Source: CAISCU01 sp943361925
GTDB lineage: Bacteria; Bacteroidota; Bacteroidia; UKL13-3
Assembly (NCBI GenBank): GCA_943361925.1
Contig: CALRIT020000006.1
Coordinates: forward strand, 1-64,000
Direction of reading: 5' to 3'
Length of the DNA: 64,000 nt
The notes under the pieces were generated by a model. It did not search any database. It had not been told where the DNA came from and worked only from the letters and a program-made list of their open reading frames with translations. Of the stretch, positions 7,443-16,779 are shown piece by piece; the first letter of the stretch is position 1, and every line of letters begins with the position of its first letter. A program made the translations under genes and the position numbers.

Positions 7443-8270
7443 ATGTTACCAATACCAAATGCCATTAGCGATTTTTTAAATGAGCCTTATTCCTTGAATG
7501 AGGATGAAATCAGTTTTTACCAAAAGAATCGCTTCATCAAAATAAAACAGGTATTAAACAAGGAATCACTCGAGTTCTTTAATGCTGTTATTACAAAACA
7601 AGTAAATGAGATGAACCATGAAAAAACTTCTCTTGAGGAAAGAACAACTTATGGTAAAGCCTTTTTGCAATTGTTTAATTTATGGTTGGAAAATCCCACT
7701 GTAAAAGAACTGATTTTCAGTAAACGTATTGCAAAAATCGCATCTGATTTAATGGAGTTAGATGGTGTAAGACTTTACCACGATCAGGCTTTGTTTAAAG
7801 AAGCTGGAGGTGGAATTACTCCCTGGCATGCCGATCAATATTACTGGCCTTTAGATAGCGATAAAACCATCACTGCATGGATTCCACTACAAGCAACTCC
7901 GCTTGAAATGGGTCCACTTGAATTCAGTGCCGGAAGCCATACAATTATCGAAGGTCGTGAATTAGAAATTGGTGATGAAAGCGAAGAAATCATGCAACAA
8001 AAATTACGTGTTACCGATTTTAAACATGTGAAAGAAGCATTTGATTTAGGTGAAATCAGTTTCCATTCAGGTTGGGTTTTTCATCGTGCCGGCGCAAACC
8101 AAAGCAATGAAATGAGAAAAGTGATGACCATTATTTATATGGACAAAGATATCAAGCTAAAAAATCCTGAAAACAAAAATCAGGAACACGACTGGAAAAC
8201 CTGGTGTCCAGGAGCAAAAGTTGGTGAAATCATCCATTCTCCAATCAACCCAATTTTATATTCCAAATAA
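7443..8270 (+). CDS. Phytanoyl-CoA dioxygenase (PhyH) family Fe(II)/2-oxoglutarate oxygenase
   Basis: This 275-residue protein has the 2-His-1-carboxylate iron site of PhyH proteins: H129 and D131 in PWHADQYYW and H214 in VFHRAGAN. R225 (NEMRKV) is placed to hold the 2-oxoglutarate carboxylate. The family hydroxylates many small substrates, so the exact one is unknown. Here it is the first gene of a carbohydrate operon and ends one base before the sugar isomerase/epimerase. This suggests a sugar-linked or sugar-derived substrate, as PhyH proteins recur in Bacteroidota sugar clusters. Confidence 0.85.
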   Translation: MLPIPNAISDFLNEPYSLNEDEISFYQKNRFIKIKQVLNKESLEFFNAVITKQVNEMNHEKTSLEERTTYGKAFLQLFNLWLENPTVKELIFSKRIAKIASDLMELDGVRLYHDQALFKEAGGGITPWHADQYYWPLDSDKTITAWIPLQATPLEMGPLEFSAGSHTIIEGRELEIGDESEEIMQQKLRVTDFKHVKEAFDLGEISFHSGWVFHRAGANQSNEMRKVMTIIYMDKDIKLKNPENKNQEHDWKTWCPGAKVGEIIHSPINPILYSK

Positions 8271-8271
8271 G

Positions 8272-9114
8272 ATGGACGTAAAATACATCTGCACCTATTG
8301 GGGCTGCGAACACCTATCTGCAAAAGAATTTCTTTTTAATGTTTTAGCTAATGGATATGATGGCGTTGAAATCAATTTTCCCGATGATTCCGCATTCATC
8401 GCTGAATTTTTAAAGGAATTAGAAAGAATCAAAAAATCTGTTCATCCTGATTTTATCTTTATTGCTCAACAAGTATTAAACAACCAGAATGAAACTGTTC
8501 AAGTTTATACCAATCGCTTAACTCAGCGATTGAATTTCCTAACAAGTCTTCAACCTGATGCTATCAATTCACATACCGGAAAAGATTTTTTCAGTTTCGG
8601 TGACAATTGCAAAATCATTGATGTTACTGAACAAATTGCAAAAAAATCTGGAATTCCTATCTGGCATGAAATTCACCGTGGACGATTTTCATTCCACCTA
8701 AAAACACTTCAACAATATTTAGAATTGTTTCCTGATTTAAAACTGATTGCTGATTTCTCCCATTTTTGTGTGGTTTCTGAAAGTACATTGGAAGACCAAG
8801 ACGATTTACTAGTAAAAGTATATCCTCATGTAAAACATATACATGCACGTATCGGATTTGAACAAAGTCCACAGGTAAACAATCAATTTGCTCCCGAATG
8901 GCAAGCCCATTTAAACAGGTATACCCATTGGTGGCAAGAGATTATAAATCTGAATAAAAAGAATGGTATCAATTCAATTACCATCACTCCTGAATGTGGA
9001 CCATTTCCATATATGCCGCAAGAACCCTTTAGCCTAAAACCCCTATCCAATCAATGGGAGACAAATGTTTCCATGAAAAACTATTTACAAAAAACACTTC
9101 AATTGAATGGATAA
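8272..9114 (+). CDS. Sugar phosphate isomerase/epimerase, xylose-isomerase-like TIM barrel
   Basis: The protein has 280 residues when started at the ATG at 8272 (MDVKYICTYWGCE). The frame is open further upstream, but that start would lie inside the PhyH gene and spoil the first beta-strand. The AP_endonuc_2-like TIM barrel is indicated by the strands YDGVEINFP, INSHTGKDFF, IPIWHEIHRGR, LKLIADFSHF, VKHIHARIGF and ITPECGP. They supply the usual Glu, Asp, His and Glu metal ligands. Members isomerise or epimerise keto-sugars or inositols. It overlaps the MFS gene by 8 bp, so the two are translationally coupled. Confidence 0.85.
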   Translation: MDVKYICTYWGCEHLSAKEFLFNVLANGYDGVEINFPDDSAFIAEFLKELERIKKSVHPDFIFIAQQVLNNQNETVQVYTNRLTQRLNFLTSLQPDAINSHTGKDFFSFGDNCKIIDVTEQIAKKSGIPIWHEIHRGRFSFHLKTLQQYLELFPDLKLIADFSHFCVVSESTLEDQDDLLVKVYPHVKHIHARIGFEQSPQVNNQFAPEWQAHLNRYTHWWQEIINLNKKNGINSITITPECGPFPYMPQEPFSLKPLSNQWETNVSMKNYLQKTLQLNG

Positions 9115-10471
9115 CAATAAAAACAAATACATCCTTTTTATAACCTTAAGTGCGGCACTTGGAGGTTTATTATTTGGATATGATACCGCTGTTATTTCAG
9201 GAGCTATAGGTAACTTAACAACCTATTTTAATCTTACACCCATTGAAACCGGATGGGCCATTTCTAGTGCTTTGGTTGGATGTTTAATTGGTGCTTTATT
9301 CTCAAATTATTTGAGTGATACATTCGGTAGAAAAATAACAATGCTCTTAACAGCAGTTTTGTTTATTTTAAATTCCATTGGAACGGCATTACCCGATTCA
9401 TTTACCATGTTTGTAATTTTTAGAATTGTTGGTGGAATTGGAGTTGGAATTGCATCGATGGTGGTACCTATGTACATCGCAGAAATTGCACCTCCAAAAC
9501 AACGTGGAGCATTGGTTGGAAACTACCAATTGGCCATTGTAATTGGGATTGTAGTCGTATATTTTGTGAACTATTTAATTGCTCTTCAAGGTGATGCCAA
9601 CTGGAATTTAAATACAGGTTGGAGATGGATGTTTGGTTCTGAAATCATTCCTTCTTTCCTATTTTTAGTATTTATCTTTTTCATTCCTGAAAGTCCACGC
9701 TGGCTGTTTCAAAAAGGAAATTCTTCTACAACAATTGATGTTTTAAAAAAGCTAAATACAGATGATGAACTGAATCTGGTTATATCTGAAATTCAAAATT
9801 CATCAAACCAAAAAGAAAAAAACCAATGGACTGATTTAACAAATCCCATTTATAAAAAGGCAATTTGGGTTGGTATCGGATTATCAATCTTACAACAATT
9901 AACAGGTATCAACGCCATTTTATATTATGCACCGGAGATTTTTAAAAGCCTGGGTAGTTCAACAGATGTATCTCTTTTAGAAACAAGCACACTTGGTATC
10001 ATCAATTTAATCTTCACTTTATTATCCATTAAATGGGTTGATAAAATGGGAAGAAAACCTTTGTTGTATATAGGTTCAGTTGGTATGTCGATTGCCTTAT
10101 TAGCAGTTGGAATGTTCATTTATTTCGAAGCAAAGGGCAATTGGGTATTACCTTTTCTCTTGTTGTTCATGGCATCCTTTAGTATTTCTTGGGGACCAAT
10201 TGTATGGGTACTTTTATCTGAAATTTTTCCAAGTAAAATTAGAAGTCTTGCTTTGGCAACCAGCGTTTTCATTCAATGGGTAGCCAATTTTGCTGTCACT
10301 CAAATCTTCCCTAGTTTGGTAGAAAATGTTTGGTTAAAAACTCATTTTAATGGTGCATTTCCCTTTTATTTATTTTCTGTTATTTGTATGATTTCATTTC
10401 TCTTTGTTTGGAAACTGGTTCCAGAAACCAAAAACAAAAGTCTTGAACAAATGGACACTTTATGGAATTAA
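9107..10471 (+). CDS. MFS sugar porter (sugar:H+ symporter family)
   Basis: This 454-residue inner-membrane protein has twelve predicted transmembrane helices. The sugar-porter signatures are clear: GGLLFGYDTAVISGA in helix 1, DTFGRK and DKMGRK in the loops after helices 2 and 8, PESPRWL before the central loop, QQLTGINAILYYAP in helix 7 and PETKNKSLE at the C-terminus. This set is close to the XylE/GalP/GLUT type, which import a monosaccharide with a proton. Start and stop overlap both neighbours (8 and 10 bp), so it is made together with the isomerase and the GH92 enzyme and probably imports the sugar they release. Confidence 0.93.
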   Translation: MDNNKNKYILFITLSAALGGLLFGYDTAVISGAIGNLTTYFNLTPIETGWAISSALVGCLIGALFSNYLSDTFGRKITMLLTAVLFILNSIGTALPDSFTMFVIFRIVGGIGVGIASMVVPMYIAEIAPPKQRGALVGNYQLAIVIGIVVVYFVNYLIALQGDANWNLNTGWRWMFGSEIIPSFLFLVFIFFIPESPRWLFQKGNSSTTIDVLKKLNTDDELNLVISEIQNSSNQKEKNQWTDLTNPIYKKAIWVGIGLSILQQLTGINAILYYAPEIFKSLGSSTDVSLLETSTLGIINLIFTLLSIKWVDKMGRKPLLYIGSVGMSIALLAVGMFIYFEAKGNWVLPFLLLFMASFSISWGPIVWVLLSEIFPSKIRSLALATSVFIQWVANFAVTQIFPSLVENVWLKTHFNGAFPFYLFSVICMISFLFVWKLVPETKNKSLEQMDTLWN

Positions 10472-12615
10472 AAAAATTAGTTTTAGCTTATATTTTATTG
10501 TTTTGTTTGAATCTGGTTCACGCTCAAAACAACTCAATTTTCGTAAACACTTTTATTGGCACTGATGGAACCGGACACACTTATCCCGGTCCAAGTATGC
10601 CATTTGGAATGGTACAACCCGGACCAGATAACAATGTTGAAGGCTGGACTCATACAAGTGGATATCAATACAAAGACACTCTGTTATTAGGTTTTTCTCA
10701 AATGCGTTTTAGTGGAACTGGCATTGGTGAAATGGGAAATATACTCTTGCTTCCTTTCAATCAACAAAAAGAAAAACTAAAAAATTCTTATGTAAAGGAA
10801 TCTGAAAAAGCAAGTGTTGGTTATTATACTTTGCAAAAAAAAGATGATATAAAAGTAGAGCTGACTTGCTCAGAAAGAGTGGCTTTTCATCGATATACAT
10901 ATCCTAATAAAAACGGAAAACTATTGTTGGATTTTCAACATGGAATTCAGTTTTTGAATGACAGTTTGGTATTGGAAAGTGATATCAAAATTGAAAACAA
11001 TACCACCATTTCTGGTTATTGTAAAACCAAAGCATGGGTGACAAAAAAGTACTTCTTCACCATTCAGTTCGAAACACCATTCAGCCAAATCAAGGAACTT
11101 CCTAAACAAAAAAGACAAAATGCTCCTAGATATACACTGGATTTTGTATTGCCATCTAATCAAAGCTTACAAATAAAAATAGCTTTATCTACTATAAGTA
11201 TTGAAGGCGCTAAACTGAATTTACAAACAGAAATACCTCATTGGGATTTTAATATCATCAAACAAAAAGCAGAAAAAACCTGGAACGAATTTTTAAACAG
11301 AATTGAGATTGAAGCTGATATCAAACAAAAACAAATTTTTTATACTTCCTTGTACCACCTGCTTTTACAGCCCTCAAACATAACAGATATAGATGGCAAA
11401 TACAGAGGTGCTGATGACAAAATAGCAATCTCTCCAAGTAAAGAATATTATTCAACTTTATCGATTTGGGATGTGTACAGAGCTGCCTTTCCTTTACTAC
11501 AAATAGTGGCTCCGGAAAAAATAAATGGCATCATCAATTCGATGTTAATCCATCACAAAGCTGCAGGATTTCTACCTATCTGGACAGCCTGGGGACAAGA
11601 CAATTATTGTATGATTGGCAACCATGCGATACCCATGTTATTGTCTGCAACTAACAATGGATTCAAGGGTTTCAATCAAGATGAAGTTTTAAAAGCCATG
11701 CTAGAAACTTCAACGAAAAGTCATATCAACTCTGATTGGGAATTGTACAACCAATATGGTTATTATCCTCTTGATAAACTCGACAATGAAGCGGTATCAA
11801 GAACACTTGAAAGTGGATATGATGATTGGTGTGTAGCGAAGATGGCAGAAAAAATGAATGACAAACAAAATGCCATTTTATTTAACAAGAGAGCGAACTA
11901 TTATAAAAATTTGTATGACCCTGAAACATCTTTATTCAGAGGTAAAGACAGCAAAGGAAACTGGAGAAATCCTTTTGATCCTTTAACTGCTACTTCTCCT
12001 ATGAACAATCCGGGTGATTATACCGAAGCCAATGCCTGGCAATACTTCTGGACACCTGCTCAATATGATATCAATGGCATGAAAACTTTATTGGGAGGAA
12101 CAAATGCTTTCACTAAAAAACTAAATGATTTCTTTAGTATTCAAAGTCTCAATCCAAATAAGTTTTTAGGACAAGAAGCGATGATTGGTCAATACGCACA
12201 TGGCAATGAACCAAGTCATCATATTGTTTATTTATATGCTTTTTCAGAAGCACCTAAAACTGGTCAGAAATACATCAATCAAATCATTAAAGAATTTCAC
12301 AACAATACACCTGATGGCATGATTGGAAATGATGATTGCGGTCAGATGTCGGCCTGGTATATCCTATCAACATTGGGCTTTTACCCTGTCAATCCTGCTA
12401 ATGGCGAGTTTGTTTTAGGAGCACCTCAGGTTAAAAAAGCAGTAATCCATTTAAAGAATAATAAAACATTTACTGTGGATGCAATGAACTTTTCTGTTGA
12501 AAATATCTATCAGGAAAATCCAAAATTGAATGGAACATTGTTATCAAAACCTACGATTAATTATCAGGATATTATGAATGGAGGAATACTCCAGTTTCAA
12601 ATGTCACATAACTAA
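10462..12615 (+). CDS. GH92 exo-alpha-mannosidase
   Basis: This 717-residue exported enzyme has a signal peptide (1-21, cleavage before Gln). The N-terminal beta-sandwich begins with the GH92 hallmark NTFIGTDGTGHTYPGPSMPF and LGFSQMRFSGTG. The (alpha/alpha)6 domain carries TLSIWDVYRAAFPLL, YGYYPLD and GNEPSHHIVYLY, and ends with NDDCGQMSAWYILSTLGFYPV. GH92 enzymes are calcium-dependent inverting alpha-mannosidases that trim alpha-1,2, 1,3 or 1,4-linked mannose; linkage cannot be read here. With GH127 and GH13 genes behind it, it suggests use of a glycan containing mannose. Confidence 0.92.
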   Translation: MELKKLVLAYILLFCLNLVHAQNNSIFVNTFIGTDGTGHTYPGPSMPFGMVQPGPDNNVEGWTHTSGYQYKDTLLLGFSQMRFSGTGIGEMGNILLLPFNQQKEKLKNSYVKESEKASVGYYTLQKKDDIKVELTCSERVAFHRYTYPNKNGKLLLDFQHGIQFLNDSLVLESDIKIENNTTISGYCKTKAWVTKKYFFTIQFETPFSQIKELPKQKRQNAPRYTLDFVLPSNQSLQIKIALSTISIEGAKLNLQTEIPHWDFNIIKQKAEKTWNEFLNRIEIEADIKQKQIFYTSLYHLLLQPSNITDIDGKYRGADDKIAISPSKEYYSTLSIWDVYRAAFPLLQIVAPEKINGIINSMLIHHKAAGFLPIWTAWGQDNYCMIGNHAIPMLLSATNNGFKGFNQDEVLKAMLETSTKSHINSDWELYNQYGYYPLDKLDNEAVSRTLESGYDDWCVAKMAEKMNDKQNAILFNKRANYYKNLYDPETSLFRGKDSKGNWRNPFDPLTATSPMNNPGDYTEANAWQYFWTPAQYDINGMKTLLGGTNAFTKKLNDFFSIQSLNPNKFLGQEAMIGQYAHGNEPSHHIVYLYAFSEAPKTGQKYINQIIKEFHNNTPDGMIGNDDCGQMSAWYILSTLGFYPVNPANGEFVLGAPQVKKAVIHLKNNKTFTVDAMNFSVENIYQENPKLNGTLLSKPTINYQDIMNGGILQFQMSHN

Positions 12616-12623
12616 ATTAACGA

Positions 12624-14543
12624 ATGAAATTTTTTCAAATTAGCATATTTATGTTAGCTTCCATTTCTTTAAATGCTCAGATGTCAAAACCATCTAAAAT
12701 AAAAGAAAAATACCGCGTATTAACTTTTGGAAGCATTCAACCAAGTGGTTGGATTAAAACCCAGATGCAAAAAGACATGGCTGGTTTTGTTGGTAATCTT
12801 GATAAACTGGTACCTGAGCTTATAAACGACCCTATTTATAGTTCTGGACGATTACACAAAAACAGTGAAGTCAAAGATTTGGGTAACCTCAAAGAAGGCG
12901 ATACTGAAGGCTCAGAGCAATACAAATGGTGGAACAGCGAAACACAATCGAACTGGTGGGATGCTTATATAAGAAACGCCATTTTATTGAATGACCAGGC
13001 TGCATTAAAAAGAGTGGAAGCCTATATCCAACAAGTTTTAAAATCTCAGGATGAAGATGGTTATATCGGCATTTATGACAAGGAACTGCGATATAAATTC
13101 AATTCTGAAAACGGTGAGTTATGGTCGAAAGCAACGATGTACCGTGGCTTATTGGCTTATTACGAATTTTCAAAAGATATAAAAGTTTGGAATGCCATTG
13201 TAAAGGCTGTCGACAATGTGATGAAGAATTACCCCATTAATGAATCAAGTCCTTACTCATCAGGAAATGAATTCAATGGAGGTGTTTCTCATGGATTAAC
13301 TTTTACTGATGTGTTAGATAAAATGTATCAGTTAACAGGCGATACAAAATATACCGACTATGCACTCTTTCTATTTTTGGATTTTAGCAAAACCTATCAA
13401 TCAGAAAAAGATGTTCAGTTAACAAATATCCTAAATCCAAATTATAAATTTCAATCTCATGGTGTGCATACCTTCGAGCATTTACGTCCGCTCATAGTTG
13501 CAGCCTATACTACAAAACAAGATGATATTCAAAAAGCACTGGGCATTTATATCAAAAGAATAGAACAAAGTACTACCATCACAGGTGGTGCAATTGGCGA
13601 TGAATGGATAGCTGAAAGAACAGCAGATGCTACTCATACCGGTTACGAATATTGTTCTTTACAAGAGTTATTGGATAGTTATTCAGTCTTGTTTCAAAAA
13701 CAAGGAAATGCCCAAACTGCGGAAAGCATTGAGAATATTTTTTACAATGCAGCACAAGGTTCACGAAACCCCAATCATTCTTGTATAGCTTATCTCAAAA
13801 CAGATAATTCTTTTGAAATGTTAGGAACAAAAAATGGTGAAGTAGAAGCCAATCGCAAACAAACACGTTATAAATATTCACCTGCTCATCAGGATGTGGC
13901 GGTTTGTTGTAATCCGAATGCAGGTAGAATTACTCCTTATTTTCTCGCAAAAGCTTGGTTAAAAGAAAACGATGAAACATTGGTGAATGCCTTGTTAATG
14001 CCGAGTATTTTGGAAACTAATATTCAAAATAAAACTGTAAAAATTGAGACCATCACAGAGTATCCTTTTCAAAATAGTTTTACCTACAAGATTTCGAATC
14101 CAAGTCAATTTAAGTTCAAAATCAAGATTCGTAAACCAACATGGGTAAAGGAAATAATTACCAATGAAAAATATGTGATTGAAAATGATTTCATCGTTTT
14201 CGACAGGCACTTCAAAAAAGAGGATAAGATTGAATTATCATTCAAGGCTGATGTTCTAATCAAAGAAGATTTAAACAAGGAAAAATACTTTTCTTATGGA
14301 GCTTTGATTTATGCCAAACCCATTGAATCCATTGAACAAAAAGGAAAAACCTATTTAGAGAATTTTGATGATTTGATGTATCAGCCCAAAGATTCAAGCC
14401 GATATGAATTCATTCAAGAACACCATGCTATTTTTGATGGAACCGAAATGAGCATCAAAGCGAAAAATAATTCAACAGGACAAATAGAAAATATCAAACT
14501 CATTCCTTTTGGAAAAACCATTTTAAGACAAGTGAGCTTTTAA
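12624..14543 (+). CDS. GH127-type (DUF1680) beta-L-arabinofuranosidase-like enzyme
   Basis: This 639-residue protein has a signal peptide (1-18). The middle of the chain is the (alpha/alpha)6 barrel of the DUF1680/GH127 superfamily. The zinc-thiolate site known from Bifidobacterium HypBA1 (Glu, Cys, Cys-Cys) appears conserved here as E342 and C344 (GYEYCSLQE) and C428-C429 (VAVCCNPN). HypBA1 removes beta-L-arabinofuranose, but related families have other furanoside or pyranoside activities, so specificity is open. It lies 8 bp after the GH92 gene in the same operon. Confidence 0.85.
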   Translation: MKFFQISIFMLASISLNAQMSKPSKIKEKYRVLTFGSIQPSGWIKTQMQKDMAGFVGNLDKLVPELINDPIYSSGRLHKNSEVKDLGNLKEGDTEGSEQYKWWNSETQSNWWDAYIRNAILLNDQAALKRVEAYIQQVLKSQDEDGYIGIYDKELRYKFNSENGELWSKATMYRGLLAYYEFSKDIKVWNAIVKAVDNVMKNYPINESSPYSSGNEFNGGVSHGLTFTDVLDKMYQLTGDTKYTDYALFLFLDFSKTYQSEKDVQLTNILNPNYKFQSHGVHTFEHLRPLIVAAYTTKQDDIQKALGIYIKRIEQSTTITGGAIGDEWIAERTADATHTGYEYCSLQELLDSYSVLFQKQGNAQTAESIENIFYNAAQGSRNPNHSCIAYLKTDNSFEMLGTKNGEVEANRKQTRYKYSPAHQDVAVCCNPNAGRITPYFLAKAWLKENDETLVNALLMPSILETNIQNKTVKIETITEYPFQNSFTYKISNPSQFKFKIKIRKPTWVKEIITNEKYVIENDFIVFDRHFKKEDKIELSFKADVLIKEDLNKEKYFSYGALIYAKPIESIEQKGKTYLENFDDLMYQPKDSSRYEFIQEHHAIFDGTEMSIKAKNNSTGQIENIKLIPFGKTILRQVSF

Positions 14544-14554
14544 GAATTCAAACA

Positions 14555-16111
14555 ATGAAAAAACATATTCTAAATATATTCATGTTATTGGGATTAAGTC
14601 CAATTATTCTGGCACAAAAACCTATCAAAAAAACACCTCAAAGTGAAATCATTTATCATGTTTGTCAGCGTAGCTTTTACGACAGCAATGGTGATTTAAA
14701 CGGCGATTTAAACGGACTTCGAGCAAAATTAAACTACCTGCAGGATTTGGGTATTACTTCTATCCTATTGATGCCATTGTATGAATCCGATTGTTACCAC
14801 AATTACTTCGCCAATGATTTCGAAAAAATTGATGCTGAATTCGGTACCATGAAGGAGTACATTGAATTGGTAAAAGACGTTCACCAAAGAGGCATGAAGA
14901 TTTATATCGACATGGAATCCCAGTATGTGACATCTAAACATGAATGGTGGAAGGATGCAGTTGGCAACCCGAACTCAAAGTATAGCGATTATATTTTGTT
15001 TGATGACAAGGAACATACGACTCCATCAACCATGATTTTTGATTTAAGGGAATTGAAAAGTTATGATGGAAATATCATTAAAGTAACAACTGTCAACCTG
15101 AAAAGTAAAGCCGTTTTGGATTACAATATTGGCTTGTTCTCTTACTTTGTCGACCCTAATAAAGATGGCAAATTTGATGATGGAGTGGATGGATTTAGGT
15201 TAGATCATGCCATGGACCATTTAGATGCAAAACCCACATTGACCAATCTTTTTGTAGAATTTTGGAAGCCACTAATCACTGAAATCAAGAAAGTAAATCC
15301 AAGAATCAAAATTGTAGCAGAGCAAGCCGATTGGAATGATTATGGCTTTGAATACTTTGAAAAAGCTACAGTTGACAGGATGTTTGGCTTTGGATTAAAA
15401 CAAGCCATTTTATCATTCGATAAACAACAATTGAAAAACAAAGCGGATACCATTTTGAATTTATTACCTGTTGGAAAAGAAAACCTGGTATTCATTGAAA
15501 ACCACGATTTAGACAGATTTGCTTCATTGGAAACCAATATCGAAAAACAAAAAGTAGCAGCAGCATTGATGTTTTTAATAGGCGGAATACCATCAATTTA
15601 TTACGGACAAGAATTGGGCATGAAAGGTACCTCCTATTCATTTGGCAATACCGATGGAAATGATATTGGTCGCAGAGAAGCATTTGAATGGTACAAATCG
15701 GGAGAAGGAAAAGGAATGTCATATTGGTACCAAAATACTGGAACCTGGTGGACCAATGCTAATTCAAAACCCAATGATGGTATTTCATTGGAAGAACAAT
15801 TGAAGGACCCAAATTCACTATTTCTTTTTTATAAGAAAATCATTGCATTGAGAAAGAGCAATGTTGCTTTGTCGAAAGGTAAATATGTATATGTTGAAAG
15901 TAACAACAAGGATGTTTTTAGCTTTTACAGAATTGATAAAAACCAAAGAGTTTTGGTAACAGTGAATTTATCAAACCAAACTCAAGTTGTGACAAACAAC
16001 AACAAGTATATCAATGCCAAAAACCTATTAAATAAAAACAAAAAGTACCAAAAAAGCATGAGCCTAAAACCTTATGAAATTGATGTTTGGGAGTTAGGAT
16101 TGTCGAAATAG
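14555..16111 (+). CDS. GH13 alpha-amylase family glycosidase
   Basis: This 518-residue exported protein has a signal peptide of about 20 residues. The GH13 catalytic set is present: nucleophile D217 in GFRLDHAMDH, acid/base E256 in KIVAEQADW, and transition-state Asp D318 in IENHD. A second-strand segment before them (IYIDMES) replaces the usual DxVxNH, so region I is atypical. A C-terminal beta-domain ends with LKPYEIDVWEL. GH13 enzymes hydrolyse or transfer alpha-glucosides. The odd region I means the substrate cannot be guessed. It is the last gene of the operon; a mobile element starts right after its stop. Confidence 0.85.
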   Translation: MKKHILNIFMLLGLSPIILAQKPIKKTPQSEIIYHVCQRSFYDSNGDLNGDLNGLRAKLNYLQDLGITSILLMPLYESDCYHNYFANDFEKIDAEFGTMKEYIELVKDVHQRGMKIYIDMESQYVTSKHEWWKDAVGNPNSKYSDYILFDDKEHTTPSTMIFDLRELKSYDGNIIKVTTVNLKSKAVLDYNIGLFSYFVDPNKDGKFDDGVDGFRLDHAMDHLDAKPTLTNLFVEFWKPLITEIKKVNPRIKIVAEQADWNDYGFEYFEKATVDRMFGFGLKQAILSFDKQQLKNKADTILNLLPVGKENLVFIENHDLDRFASLETNIEKQKVAAALMFLIGGIPSIYYGQELGMKGTSYSFGNTDGNDIGRREAFEWYKSGEGKGMSYWYQNTGTWWTNANSKPNDGISLEEQLKDPNSLFLFYKKIIALRKSNVALSKGKYVYVESNNKDVFSFYRIDKNQRVLVTVNLSNQTQVVTNNNKYINAKNLLNKNKKYQKSMSLKPYEIDVWELGLSK

Positions 16112-16116
16112 GATAA

Positions 16117-16373
16117 CGAATATCCGCATGTTTACCAGGAGTATTTTTTTACGAGTATCCCAAAGTTAACTAGTAAAACCTTTAACTGCCTTAAACTTCC
16201 TAGCAACTAACTATGGAATTCAAAATCCCTATGAAATCTTGCTGATACCTCAATAGCTTTGTGGCTTTAGCCCAAAGATACTGAGGTATTAAAATCATTT
16301 AGCAATCCTAATTAGCATTTCAATATGCTAAGAATTACAAAACAAGATTTATTGGTAAAGTAGCGGATTGTCG
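16117..16373. mobile_element. MITE-like element E with GGCTTTAGCC hairpin
   Basis: The ends are CGAATATCCGCATGTTTACC (from 16117) and TTGGTAAAGTAGCGGATTGT (from 16352), inverted repeats matching at about 17 of 22 positions. AATAGGATA (16107-16115) and AATAAGATA (16375-16383) flank it like an 8-9-bp target duplication with one mismatch. The centre has a hairpin, ATACCTCA...TGAGGTAT (16245-16289), enclosing GGCTTTAGCC. It is related to hairpins at 49778-49819 and 49887-49927. The bases GGATTGTCGAAATA occur both at the end of the GH13 gene (16097-16110) and across the right end (16365-16378). Confidence 0.5.
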
Positions 16374-16408
16374 AAATAAGATATCAAAGAAAAGAGAATA
16401 GAATAAAG

Positions 16409-16449
16409 AAGCCTGTTAGAAATGAATTCATTAACTAACAGGCTTTTTT
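16409..16449 (+). terminator. Intrinsic terminator
   Basis: AAGCCTGTTAG (16409-16419) pairs with CTAACAGGCTT (16435-16445) and is followed by T residues. It isolates the hip operon from read-through from the sugar operon, or originally ended the latter before element E was inserted. Confidence 0.8.
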
Positions 16450-16494
16450 GTATGTAAAAAATTAAAAATTACAATCAAAAAAAATCATCAAATA

Positions 16495-16568
16495 TGTATT
16501 TAAATACACTTTTCGGAGAAATAATATATATTTGCATTAGAATACATGCCAAAAACGTATTATAATAC
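16495..16568 (+). promoter_or_regulatory. hipBST operator/promoter region
   Basis: Two palindromes with the same half-sites flank a -7 box. TGTATTTAAATACA (16495-16508) and GTATTATAATAC (16557-16568) both read GTATT-N2-AATAC. TATATTTG (16527-16534, TAnnTTTG) lies between them, and a single half-site AATACATG is at 16541-16548. The second palindrome touches the start codon at 16569. This is the expected layout for autorepression by the HipB-like protein. The motif is seen; repressor binding is inferred. Confidence 0.6.
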
Positions 16569-16778
16569 ATGAAAAGTCAGGAATTAGCTGAAATTATCAA
16601 AAACCGTCGTGAGGAGTTAGGAATTTCTCAAAAAGATTTAGCTGAAATGAGTGCCATTCATTTGCGTAGTATCAGCAATTTAGAAAGTGGTAAATCAAAC
16701 CCAACATTAGATGTATTAAATCAAATTACTAAAATACTAGGATTGAAAATCCATATCAAAGTAAAAGAAATAGTTTAA
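16569..16778 (+). CDS. hipB: HipB-like XRE-family antitoxin/repressor
   Basis: This 69-residue single-domain helix-turn-helix protein has QELAEIIKNRREELGISQKD, recognition helix around HLRSISNLESGKSNPTLDVL, and a short tail. It is the first gene of a three-gene module; its stop is one base before the next start. The role is DNA binding at the GTATT-N2-AATAC operators in front of it, with repression enhanced by the HipS/HipT partners as in known HipBST systems. Confidence 0.85.
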   Translation: MKSQELAEIIKNRREELGISQKDLAEMSAIHLRSISNLESGKSNPTLDVLNQITKILGLKIHIKVKEIV

Positions 16779-16779
16779 G

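Noticed and set aside
8221..8271. Upstream start for the sugar isomerase
   Set aside because: It would overlap the PhyH gene and add residues not matching the TIM-barrel start; ATG 8272 fits the operon spacing.
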